A stretch of 19,711 nt of DNA, taken from contig JAJJLU010004051.1 in the NCBI GenBank assembly GCA_023807065.1, positions 1 to 19,711 on the forward strand, in the 5' to 3' direction. This document shows, piece after piece, positions 8,756-17,257 of the stretch. Below the pieces are notes generated by a model. It was not told the origin of the DNA. It was given only the letters and a program-made list of their open reading frames with translations, and searched no databases. The DNA comes from Isotricha intestinalis. Lineage: Eukaryota; Ciliophora; Litostomatea; Vestibuliferida; Isotrichidae. The stretch's first letter is position 1. The number at the start of each line of letters is the position of its first letter. The position numbers and the translations under genes are program-made.

Positions 8756-9751
8756 TTAATCATCATTATCACCTTGTTTCCAAACATCAAACTGGATTTT
8801 TTTTCCAGTAATAACAGTATTATTATTAGCTTGAACAATAAATTTAATTTCATCACTTTCTTTAAATTCTTTTTTACTCATAACATCCCATTTATCTCCA
8901 TTATCATTAGTTTTATATTGAACAATAGTTCTATTAGAAAAATTAATAATATCATTTTGACTTAATAAAAAAGTACCATCACTTAAAGTTATAATACAAG
9001 AAAAAAAAACATTTTCAAAATTAATTTTTTTCTCAACATCATGTCTAATAATATTAATTAAATAAATACAATCTAAACCTAATCCACCTACAATTTCTTT
9101 ATTAACATTACAAAAAACATTTTTTCCAGGATTTAATAATATATTTTTTATTTTATGTATATCTTTATAATCTTCAATTCTTATTCCTTTAATTTTATAA
9201 TCTTGAACAGAATAATACATAGACCAAAATTTTATTCCTTCATTTGTAGAAGAACAAATAATTTCATCTTCATTAACTTGAAAAATAGAAGAATAAGAAA
9301 AAAAACCTTTTCTTAATTTTCCATTAAAAACATAACCATTTAATTTCTTCTTATATAATATAATATTATTATCTAAATCTAAAGAACAAATTTGTCCATT
9401 TGAAAGAAAAAGAATTTGAATAATTGGATATTTATGTTCATTTAAAGTTTGAACAGTTTCTATTTTTTCTTTTTCTAATATATTTAATATTTTTATTGTA
9501 TTATCATCAGAACCAATTGCAAGATAATTATTATGTACTTCACATATTGTATTTATTCTTGATGTTTGAAATTGTTTAGAAGTAAATAAATTAAAATATT
9601 GTGGATTATATATTTCAATTTTCCCATTTGTTGTTGATATTACTGTATGGCCATATTTCATTACTACTATATCTGATATTTCTTCTTTTACATTTATTGT
9701 TTTATATTCTTCTGTTTTTGATAATTTTATTCGTTGGTTACTTCCACCCAT
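8756..9751 (-). CDS. WD40-like beta-propeller protein
   Basis: The 331-residue protein consists of repeats of about 40 residues, each with a hydrophobic strand, a turn with Asn/Asp/Gly, and a strand ending in Ile/Phe-x-Ile/Val-Tyr/Trp. Examples are a blade ending GKIEIYN near residue 49, one with GSDDNTIKILNI near 80-91, one with LDLDNNIILYKK, and one with NEGIKFWSM. Six to seven blades fit the length, which implies a closed propeller. Classical Trp-Asp pairs are mostly degenerate. No extra domain, signal peptide or membrane segment is seen, so a scaffold or adaptor function is likely, with partners unknown. The product starts Met-Gly-Gly-Ser, which allows but does not prove N-myristoylation, since position 6 is Gln rather than Ser or Thr. 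Confidence 0.7.
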   Translation of the reverse strand: MGGSNQRIKLSKTEEYKTINVKEEISDIVVMKYGHTVISTTNGKIEIYNPQYFNLFTSKQFQTSRINTICEVHNNYLAIGSDDNTIKILNILEKEKIETVQTLNEHKYPIIQILFLSNGQICSLDLDNNIILYKKKLNGYVFNGKLRKGFFSYSSIFQVNEDEIICSSTNEGIKFWSMYYSVQDYKIKGIRIEDYKDIHKIKNILLNPGKNVFCNVNKEIVGGLGLDCIYLINIIRHDVEKKINFENVFFSCIITLSDGTFLLSQNDIINFSNRTIVQYKTNDNGDKWDVMSKKEFKESDEIKFIVQANNNTVITGKKIQFDVWKQGDNDD

Positions 9752-10438
9752 TTTAATTCTTTTCTTATTATTTTTTTTGGTGAGTGTTTTTTATTTAATT
9801 AATTAAATATTTTTTTATCTCATAATTATTTATTATTTAATTATCGAATTAAATATTTAAAATCTTTTTAATTTTATCCTTAATTTTTATTTTAATTGAA
9901 TTTCATAATTTTACACTTTTTTTTATATTTTTTTTCCTAAAATTATTAAACTAATTACTAATTAATCCTTAAATTTGGATTTATCACTTAAATTCTTAAA
10001 ATTACCAAATTAATGAATTAAATTGTATTATTGATATATATTAAAAATAATGTAGTATAATCTATAAACATATTCAAATCGATATTTATAATGCAGAATT
10101 AATTTTTTTTATACATTAATTATTTAAAAAATCTTTTTAACTTTTTCTTTTAAAATAGAAATATAAATTATTCATTCATTGATATATCAATCAATAATTA
10201 TCTTTTTACAATTTTGATATATTAGATATTTTTAAAATTGAATAAAAAAATAAATCGATAATAAACAATAATGTAATAAAAAATTCTGTAAAAAAAATTT
10301 GAAAAAATTCAAAAATAAAAATATAAAAATATAAAAAAAATCTAAAAAAAAAATATTTAAAATAATAATATAAAAAAAAAATATATATATTAAAAAAATA
10401 ACTCTAAATGTAATAAAAAATTAAAAGATATAATTAAA
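9752..10438. other. Long divergent intergenic region
   Basis: This 687-bp spacer separates two divergently transcribed genes and is the longest gap in the window. Its left third is T-rich and its right third A-rich on the given strand, with runs such as that at 10321-10390. Each gene's leader is thus A-rich on its own sense strand. A perfect 14-bp palindrome lies at 10178-10191, which is unremarkable at this base composition. I found no protein remnant, RNA gene or tandem repeat. It probably holds two separate promoters. Confidence 0.5.
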
Positions 10439-13400
10439 ATGGAAAATATTGAAAGTGAAAAACCAAAATCAAATACAAGAAAATCAATAGTAGAAGAAGG
10501 AAATAAGATAATAGAAACAACAATAAAAACAGAAGGAAATAAAACAACAACTCATATTATTACAACAAATAAAGATGAAGTATATGATAAATATAATGCA
10601 ATAGATTTAAATCCAGATGAATATTATTTAGATTCAAAAGAAGATACAGATTTAATAGATTTTCCCATTTCTGAAATTATATTAGAAAGTGAAAGAATTG
10701 AAAATGGACAAAATACAAAAAATGAATTTTATAAAAAAAGTGAAATTGAAGAAATTGAAAATAAAGTTAAAGAAGAAGAAGAAAAAAAAATAAAAAGAAT
10801 GAATTATGAAATAAATCAAGATTTAATAGAAAAAAATTCAATATTATATGATTCAAATTCTCATTATTCAAGTGAATATGAGGAAAAAATTTTAACACAA
10901 AGATCAAGTATAAATATAAATGATAAATATACTCCATATGATTATAGCGAAGAAATAAGAAATACTTCTAATGGAGGAAATGAAGTTTCAAAAGAAGAAA
11001 AATTTAATTATAATATAATTTTAATTCAAAGTGTTTTTAGAGGTTATATTTTAAGAAAAGTTTTTTATACTAATATGCAAGTTTATTTAGATTATTCCTG
11101 GGCTTTTTCTCTTATTGAAAGTATTATACATCAAAAATTAATGAAATCCTTCTTTTATCTTTTCAAATATTATGTTTTTCAAAAAAAAAAAAAATTTATG
11201 AAAAATATTTTAAATGTTAATGCTCAGAAATTGCCTCAAATTTTCATTAAAAAAAGATTTGCTTTAATAACTAATTTAAAAAAAGAAAGAAGTGATTATT
11301 TTACAATAAAACCTCCAAGGAAAAAAAATATAAATAAAGAAAATATTAAAGAAAAAGATATAGATATAGAAATGAAAAATTTAAATATTATAAATGAAGA
11401 ATTAAAAACAGAAATAAGAAAATTAAAAAAAAGAAATGAAAGATTAAAAGAAGAAAATGAATCTTTAAAAATTAGAAGTGAATATTTAATTGAAGACTCA
11501 AAAGAAATAATTAATACTTATAGAAATATTAAAATAAAATATATATTTAAAGATCATGAAGGAAAAATAATTAATGAAAAAAATGAAATTGTTCTTGATC
11601 AACCTTCAAATTTGGTTTCTATTTTTAAAAAATTTGAAAAAGAATTAAAAGAATCAAATGACTATATTGAAAAATTAAAAGAAGAAAATAAAAAATTTGA
11701 TGAAAAAATAAGTAAAATTATTTCAGATATTGAATTTATAATAAAAAAACAAAATGAAATAACAAAAAGAAATAAAAATGAAAAAGAAATTGAAATTGAT
11801 AATAAATTAAATTTAATTTCTGAAAATTTAAATGAAATAACCATAGATAAAAGTGAAATGGAAAATTTAAAAAATGAAATAGAAAAATTGAAAAAATTAT
11901 TAGAAGAAGAAAAAAATAAAAATAATAATCCTTTAACAGGAAGTAATTTTACTTTTGGAAGAATATCAGAAGAAGATTTAGAAAAAAGATTAGATAATTT
12001 TTTATTGAAATCAAAAAATTTTTCAAATGAAGAAGTTAAATTAATAGAAAGTAAAGATATAAATAATGAAAGTATTAGTTTTAAAAATATTTATTCTCTT
12101 CTTCAAGATTCAAAAGATAAAATAGAAAATAATAAAAATGAAATTTACATTTTAAAAACAGAAAATGAAAATTTAAAAAATAATTTAAAAGAAAGTTTCG
12201 ATTTAACAAAAAATGAAAGTAATGAAAAAGAAACATTTAAAAATCTAATAGAAGATAAAAATAAAGAAATAGAAAAATTAAGAGAACAAATAAAAAAAGC
12301 TTTACAAATTTCAGATAATATTCAAAAAAATAAATTATTAAAAGAAATAGAACAAGAGGAAAAAAATAAATTAAAAGAAGAAAGAAAATTATTAAAAGAA
12401 ATCTCATCAAATAGAAAAAAAATTCCTTTTGAAGAAATAAATGAATTAAAAATAGAAAATATGAAATTAAAAGAAGAAATAAATAATTTAAAAAATGAAA
12501 TAAATTTATTGAATAAAAGAAATAAATTAAAAACAAAAGAAGATAATAATAATCAATTACAAAAAGAAATAAATAATTTAAGAGAATCAAATAAAAATTT
12601 AAAAAATGAATTAAATCAAGAAAAAGAATTTTCAGATAAATTTAAACAAGAAAAAAAATATCTTAATAATAAAATGAGAGAAATATTTTTAAGACAATTA
12701 TTATTAAATTATATGAGAAAAGATGAAAAAACTTTATCATATAATTTTACAAGATTTCTAAAATCAATATTAGAAAAAAATGAAAAAAAAAAGGATGATA
12801 AATTATCAAAAGAAAAATTAAAAAGTTTATTATTAAAAAATATAATTCAAAACAAAGAAAAAGATAAATTATATTTTTTAAGAAAAAACTTTATGAAATT
12901 TTATAGAAAAGGAATAATAAGAGAAATGAATATGTCAAATTCACAAAAACAAAATTTAGAAAAAAGAAGAAGTGAATGGAAAATAAAATATGAAAAAGAA
13001 AAATTAGCTGAAAAATATGATAAAGAAAATCCAGAAAAAGCAAAAAAAATTAGAGAAGAAATTAAATTAATTGAAGAACAAGAAAAAATTAATAATTTAA
13101 ATCATTCCATTCTTTCTCCTAATTTAACAGATGAAGAAAAAAGAGAATTAGCAAAAAAAAAATATTTAAAAGATTTATTTTATAATAAAATCAAAACAAA
13201 AGAAAATTTCTTACATAAAAAATTCACTAAATTTTATTATCGAGGATTATACTTGAGAATGAAATATGGAGAAAAATTAAAAGATAAATTACAGATACCA
13301 GAAAATAAAATAGAAGAAAAAATTGAAAAAAAAAAAGTAGAAAATTTCGAAAATGAAAAAGAAAATAATTTAGAAAATTTAGAAAACGAAAAAAACGAAA

Positions 13401-14866
13401 AAAATATAAAAAAAAATGTAGAAGAACAAAGAAGAAAAGCAAGAGCTTTAAGAAAACAATTAAAAGATAAAAAAGATTCTTCAAAAGTTAATATTAATGA
13501 TTTAAATAATGATGGTAATAATAATATAAGTGATAATGAAAATAATAATAATGTTGAAATAGAAGAAATTGTTAATGAAGAGACTGGAGAAGTTATTAAA
13601 AAAATTAAAAAAAAAAATAATTATGAAAATAATCTTCGTCGATTGGAATTAGAAGAATTACTTTCTAAATTTTTATATAAAATAGAAAGAAATGATAAAG
13701 CTTCTTTAAAAAGTGATTTTACTAAATGGAATTATAGAACAAAATTAATGAAAATGAAAGGAATGAAATTAATGAGAAAAAAGAAAAAAAAAGGAAATAA
13801 AGAAAAAAAAAAAGAAGATATTAATGAAAATAATAAGAATGATAATATTGATAATAATAATGATAATAATAAAAATATTATTAATGAAGAAGAAGAAGAT
13901 GAAGAAGAAAAAAATGAAAATTTTGAGAAAAAAATGTCTTTTAGAGAAAGAAGAAGAATTCAAAAAGAAAAAGAAAAAAAAGAAAAAGAAGAAAAAGAAA
14001 AAGAAATGATAAATGAAAATAATAAAGAATTAAAAAAAATAAAAGGAAAAAATTTAAAGGAAAGTGAAAATCCTTTAAATAATAACAATTTAGAAGATAT
14101 AAATGAAGATGATGAATATATATATGATTTAATAGATATAAATGATGAAATAAAGAAACATATAAAATTATCTAAAATAATTGAAAATAAAATAAATTAT
14201 CCAATTAAAAAATATTTTTATCATTGGAAAGAAATTACAAAATTTGAAAAAAAAATAAAAAAATTAAAAGGAAATTATTTAAATTCATTTATTAATTTAG
14301 AAAGTAATGTTATTAAAAATAAAAATAATGAATTAAATGAAAGTAATGGAAGTTCTTCAAGTAAAAATTCAATGGATGTTAGAAAAAATTTAAAATTTAC
14401 AATTGGAATAACTTTACTTAAAAAAATATTAAAAAAATTTTTTGTTGAAAATTATTTTGAAAATTTTATGAAAGAATATTTAAAAGATTTAAATAAAGGA
14501 AAATTTAAAAAAATTATTTCAATAGATGATTCAAATAATTTAGTTAATTTATTAAATATATTAACTTCAGCTGATTATAATATATTTTCAACTATTATTA
14601 AATTAACTGAAAAAACTGATAAAAACTTATTAAATATTCTTGGAAAAAAAGCCAAGATTAAATTAATGAATTATTTAAAAAATGGAGATAATATAAAGTT
14701 AAGTAAAAAAAACGATGATAATTTAAAAATTACTAAAGAAAGTAAAGTTATTATTCAAAGAAATATTGGAGAAGAAAAAGAAAATGAAGATATAGAAATA
14801 TTTAAAGAAACTAAAACAATAACTACAAAAACAAAAACAATAAGAAGAAGAAAACAAGATAAATAA
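10439..14866 (+). CDS. Large IQ-motif coiled-coil protein with degenerate repeats
   Basis: The 1475-residue intronless product is extremely rich in Lys, Glu and Asn. An IQ-type calmodulin-binding segment (IQSVFRGYILRK) lies near 195-208. A long coiled coil with heptad-like Leu/Ile spacing covers roughly 310-740. The C-terminal half holds at least four copies of a degenerate ~40-residue unit, near 741-778, 788-830, 901-943 and 1063-1109, with weaker copies near 219-255 and 1241-1274. Each has Leu-rich helix, a Lys/Asp/Asn turn, then Phe-x-Lys-Phe/Trp-x-Tyr-Arg. The last copies resemble the aromatic, Trp-centred repeats of centrin-binding Sfi1-type proteins, but this is only suggestive. Low-complexity Asn/Asp and Glu/Lys runs separate the units (for example bases 13800-13925). 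A cytoskeletal or basal-body role is inference. Confidence 0.75.
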   Translation: MENIESEKPKSNTRKSIVEEGNKIIETTIKTEGNKTTTHIITTNKDEVYDKYNAIDLNPDEYYLDSKEDTDLIDFPISEIILESERIENGQNTKNEFYKKSEIEEIENKVKEEEEKKIKRMNYEINQDLIEKNSILYDSNSHYSSEYEEKILTQRSSININDKYTPYDYSEEIRNTSNGGNEVSKEEKFNYNIILIQSVFRGYILRKVFYTNMQVYLDYSWAFSLIESIIHQKLMKSFFYLFKYYVFQKKKKFMKNILNVNAQKLPQIFIKKRFALITNLKKERSDYFTIKPPRKKNINKENIKEKDIDIEMKNLNIINEELKTEIRKLKKRNERLKEENESLKIRSEYLIEDSKEIINTYRNIKIKYIFKDHEGKIINEKNEIVLDQPSNLVSIFKKFEKELKESNDYIEKLKEENKKFDEKISKIISDIEFIIKKQNEITKRNKNEKEIEIDNKLNLISENLNEITIDKSEMENLKNEIEKLKKLLEEEKNKNNNPLTGSNFTFGRISEEDLEKRLDNFLLKSKNFSNEEVKLIESKDINNESISFKNIYSLLQDSKDKIENNKNEIYILKTENENLKNNLKESFDLTKNESNEKETFKNLIEDKNKEIEKLREQIKKALQISDNIQKNKLLKEIEQEEKNKLKEERKLLKEISSNRKKIPFEEINELKIENMKLKEEINNLKNEINLLNKRNKLKTKEDNNNQLQKEINNLRESNKNLKNELNQEKEFSDKFKQEKKYLNNKMREIFLRQLLLNYMRKDEKTLSYNFTRFLKSILEKNEKKKDDKLSKEKLKSLLLKNIIQNKEKDKLYFLRKNFMKFYRKGIIREMNMSNSQKQNLEKRRSEWKIKYEKEKLAEKYDKENPEKAKKIREEIKLIEEQEKINNLNHSILSPNLTDEEKRELAKKKYLKDLFYNKIKTKENFLHKKFTKFYYRGLYLRMKYGEKLKDKLQIPENKIEEKIEKKKVENFENEKENNLENLENEKNEKNIKKNVEEQRRKARALRKQLKDKKDSSKVNINDLNNDGNNNISDNENNNNVEIEEIVNEETGEVIKKIKKKNNYENNLRRLELEELLSKFLYKIERNDKASLKSDFTKWNYRTKLMKMKGMKLMRKKKKKGNKEKKKEDINENNKNDNIDNNNDNNKNIINEEEEDEEEKNENFEKKMSFRERRRIQKEKEKKEKEEKEKEMINENNKELKKIKGKNLKESENPLNNNNLEDINEDDEYIYDLIDINDEIKKHIKLSKIIENKINYPIKKYFYHWKEITKFEKKIKKLKGNYLNSFINLESNVIKNKNNELNESNGSSSSKNSMDVRKNLKFTIGITLLKKILKKFFVENYFENFMKEYLKDLNKGKFKKIISIDDSNNLVNLLNILTSADYNIFSTIIKLTEKTDKNLLNILGKKAKIKLMNYLKNGDNIKLSKKNDDNLKITKESKVIIQRNIGEEKENEDIEIFKETKTITTKTKTIRRRKQDK

Positions 14867-14982
14867 ATAAATCAAAAACAAATGCACATTATTTAACAAA
14901 ATAAAATAAAATTAATATATTTTTTAATTAAATTATTTTTTAAAAGTATTTTCCTTTTTAAAATAAATAAAAAAAATAAAAA

Positions 14983-15894
14983 ATGGAAGACAAATGGATA
15001 GAAGATTTAAAATTAGGAAAATGTTTAGATGAACCTTCCTTAAAGCACTTAATAGAAAAATTAACAGAAATATTAATAGAAGAAAGTAACATATCCTTAA
15101 TAAAATCTCCAGTAATAATATGTGGTGATATCCATGGTCAATTTTATGATTTATTGAAATTACTATCTTTAGGAGGTTCCCTTCCAAAAACTAATTATTT
15201 ATTCTTAGGTGACTACGTAGATCGAGGTAATAACAGTGTAGAAGTGATAGAACTTCTCTTCTGTTATAAATTAAAATACCCAAACAACATTTTCCTTCTT
15301 CGAGGTAATCACGAATCACGTCAAATATCTTTCACTTATGGTTTTTATGAGGAAATAACAAGAAAATATGGTAATTCAAATCCATGGAGATATATAATGG
15401 ATTTATTTGATTATTTACCATTATCTGCAATAATTGAACAAAAAATTTTTTGTGTTCATGGTGGTTTATCTCCTTTTATTTCTACAGTAGATCAAATTAG
15501 ATTAATAAATAGAAAATTAGAAATTCCACATGATGGTGCTTTTTGTGATTTATTATGGAGTGATCCTGATGATATTGAAACTTGGAATATTAGTTCCAGA
15601 GGCGCAGGATGGATTTTCGGATATAAAGTCGTCAATGAATTTAATTATTTAAATGGAATCGAATTAATTTGTAGAGCTCATCAATTAGTGAATGAAGGTT
15701 ATAAATTCTGGTTTAAAGATAAAAATTTAGTGACTATTTGGTCTTGTCCTAATTATTGCTATCGATGCGGAAATAAAGCTAGTTTTATGAAAATTTCTGG
15801 AAATGGAAATTTAAGAGAATTTTTCGTTTTTGATACTGTTAAGGAAAGTATTTCTAGTTCCCAAGTTAAAACACTTGTTCCATATTTTTTGTAA
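14983..15894 (+). CDS. PP6-type serine/threonine protein phosphatase catalytic subunit
   Basis: The 303-residue protein is a PPP-family phosphatase catalytic subunit at its full usual length. All metal and catalytic motifs are present: GDIHG (48-52, with Asp49 and His51), GDYVDRG (76-82), GNHE (108-111, with Asn109 and catalytic His110), His159 in VHGG, and His233 in RAHQ. The region from AFCDLLWSDPDD through ISSRGAGWIFG to LICRAHQLVNEGYKF, and the C-terminal PYFL, fit the PP6/Sit4 branch better than PP2A, which ends DYFL, or PP4. PP6 works with SAPS and ankyrin subunits in cell-cycle and trafficking control. The terminal Leu is the site that PP2A-like enzymes carboxymethylate. Position 255 is Cys in the WSCPNYCYRCGN segment where the family usually has Ala. 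Convergent with DPH1. Confidence 0.92.
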   Translation: MEDKWIEDLKLGKCLDEPSLKHLIEKLTEILIEESNISLIKSPVIICGDIHGQFYDLLKLLSLGGSLPKTNYLFLGDYVDRGNNSVEVIELLFCYKLKYPNNIFLLRGNHESRQISFTYGFYEEITRKYGNSNPWRYIMDLFDYLPLSAIIEQKIFCVHGGLSPFISTVDQIRLINRKLEIPHDGAFCDLLWSDPDDIETWNISSRGAGWIFGYKVVNEFNYLNGIELICRAHQLVNEGYKFWFKDKNLVTIWSCPNYCYRCGNKASFMKISGNGNLREFFVFDTVKESISSSQVKTLVPYFL

Positions 15895-15944
15895 AATTAA
15901 AGTTTTTTTCTCTATATAATAATTAAAATTCAAAATTATATTTT

Positions 15945-15985
15945 TATATATATATTATTGTTATTATATAATATATATATATATT
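15945..15985. repeat. AT dinucleotide tracts between convergent genes
   Basis: Two (TA)n tracts (about 15945-15956 and 15964-15984) lie between the stops of the PP6 and DPH1 genes. They can pair within one strand, so a hairpin in both 3' UTRs is possible. There is no sign of function beyond low complexity. Confidence 0.6.
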
Positions 15986-16005
15986 GTAATATATTTTATT
16001 GTTTT

Positions 16006-17208
16006 TTATTTCTCTTTATATAAATGACCCCATTCTCCAGTTTCATAAGAATAATTATCCATTCTATATATTTCTGGTTTTTCTATTTTTCCAAAAGCAA
16101 TATAAGTTTCATATGGAGTTAACATTGGCTTTGAAAATTGATCCGGCCAATCAATACTTAATCTAGGACAAGCAATTTGAATAAAACAATCACATTGTGG
16201 AAATTTACTTATTTTTTCTTCAGTAATTTCATTTAAACAAATATTAACATAATCTTTATTATTTTCATCTAATAATTTATTAATTCTATCTAAAATTCCT
16301 TTAGAACCTTGTCTTCCTAAAGTTCCGAAAATTACACCAATAAATTTACTTTCTTTTAATTTTTCAATTTGTTCAAATCTGATTTTTTTCATTAATTCAA
16401 TATCATATTCTTCAATAGTTAAATATTTAGTAAAAGGATTATATTGAAAAAATTTAAAATTAGGATTTTGTATCATAACACTTTCCATATGAAATCTTCC
16501 ATCACAAATAAAAATAACATAACAATTATCTTTTTTCTTTTCTAAAATAGGACTTGTACAACCAATAACTTCTCCAATAACTCTAGGTTTATTTTGAGGA
16601 ATGATAATATTATTTTTATCATAACCACAATCAATTAATTTTCTTTTTAAAACAAAAAGAGAAGAATTATATTGTAAACTTCCTAAAAAAAATAAAGAAT
16701 CTGAATTTTCTTTTGGAAAATTTAAAATGATAGTTTTGACTAAGTGTTCAATATCAATTTTAATTTCAACAAAAATATACATGACTTTAACTAAAGTAAT
16801 AATATTAGGTTTTAAGCAAGAATGAGCATAATGAATAATTAAATCACAATTTAATAAAGAACAGCCAATATCATCAATACAACAAGCTCCATAAGTTATA
16901 TCTCCTAATATTATTGTTTCACATTCTGCAAAAGTTGATAAAATATCTGAAATTAATAATGAAAAAATTAATAAACCTTCTGGAAATTGTAATGCTATTA
17001 AAGGATTTTTTTTTTTCTTTTCTTTTGATATTTCTCTTATTTTTTTTATTGATTTATAAATTTCAAAATTGTAATTTTTTGGAAGTTTTTCTAATGCTAT
17101 TGTTAATAATACATTTTCTTCCAAATCTTTATAATTTTCTTTCTCTATTATGTTTATTATTTTTGTTTTTGATGTCTTTGTGAAAATTTGAATTTCTTCT
17201 TTTTCCAT
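16006..17208 (-). CDS. DPH1: Diphthamide biosynthesis protein DPH1 (radical SAM-type subunit)
   Basis: The protein transfers the 3-amino-3-carboxypropyl group from S-adenosylmethionine to a histidine of elongation factor 2, the first step of diphthamide synthesis, as a heterodimer with DPH2. The 400 residues show family motifs in order: ALQFPEGLL at 72-80, GDITYGACCIDD at 102-113, HYAHSCL at 126-132, GEVIGCTSP at 212-220, DGRFHMESVMI at 236-246, GTLGRQGS at 295-302, and IACPRLSIDW at 345-354. Three cysteine positions, 109/110, 217 and 347, are spaced about 107 and 130 residues apart, as expected for the noncanonical 4Fe-4S cluster. The cluster appears intact, and the conserved segments favour DPH1 over DPH2. 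The N-terminal ~65 residues are Lys/Glu-rich. It is transcribed away from the RING gene across 49 bp. Confidence 0.94.
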   Translation of the reverse strand: MEKEEIQIFTKTSKTKIINIIEKENYKDLEENVLLTIALEKLPKNYNFEIYKSIKKIREISKEKKKKNPLIALQFPEGLLIFSLLISDILSTFAECETIILGDITYGACCIDDIGCSLLNCDLIIHYAHSCLKPNIITLVKVMYIFVEIKIDIEHLVKTIILNFPKENSDSLFFLGSLQYNSSLFVLKRKLIDCGYDKNNIIIPQNKPRVIGEVIGCTSPILEKKKDNCYVIFICDGRFHMESVMIQNPNFKFFQYNPFTKYLTIEEYDIELMKKIRFEQIEKLKESKFIGVIFGTLGRQGSKGILDRINKLLDENNKDYVNICLNEITEEKISKFPQCDCFIQIACPRLSIDWPDQFSKPMLTPYETYIAFGKIEKPEIYRMDNYSYETGEWGHLYKEK

Positions 17209-17257
17209 ATTAATTAAAAAGTTTAAATTGAAATATCAAAATTAATTAATAGGTTAA
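17209..17257. promoter_or_regulatory. Shared bidirectional promoter/leader region
   Basis: Only 49 bp separate the start codons of DPH1 (minus) and the RING gene (plus), so the promoter and both 5' leaders must share this space or extend into the coding regions. The sequence is AT-rich and contains two ATTAAT/ATTAATTAAT stretches in opposite halves. No recognised transcription-factor site can be assigned. The call rests on spacing alone. Confidence 0.45.

Noticed and set aside
8756..9751. N-myristoylation of the beta-propeller protein (Met-Gly-Gly-Ser start)
   Set aside because: The preferred Ser or Thr at position 6 is absent (Gln), so it is noted only as a possibility.
10178..10191. Perfect 14-bp palindrome ATTGATATATCAAT
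   Set aside because: Palindromes of this length are expected by chance in such AT-rich DNA, and no second copy was noticed near another start.
12237..13963. Hydrophobic minus-strand open frames that look like membrane proteins
   Set aside because: They are antisense shadows of the coiled-coil gene. The apparent membrane character follows from poly-T complementing poly-A.
13824..14009. Short plus-strand frame ending in a long poly-lysine run
   Set aside because: It is an out-of-frame reading of the Glu/Lys low-complexity part of the 1475-residue gene.
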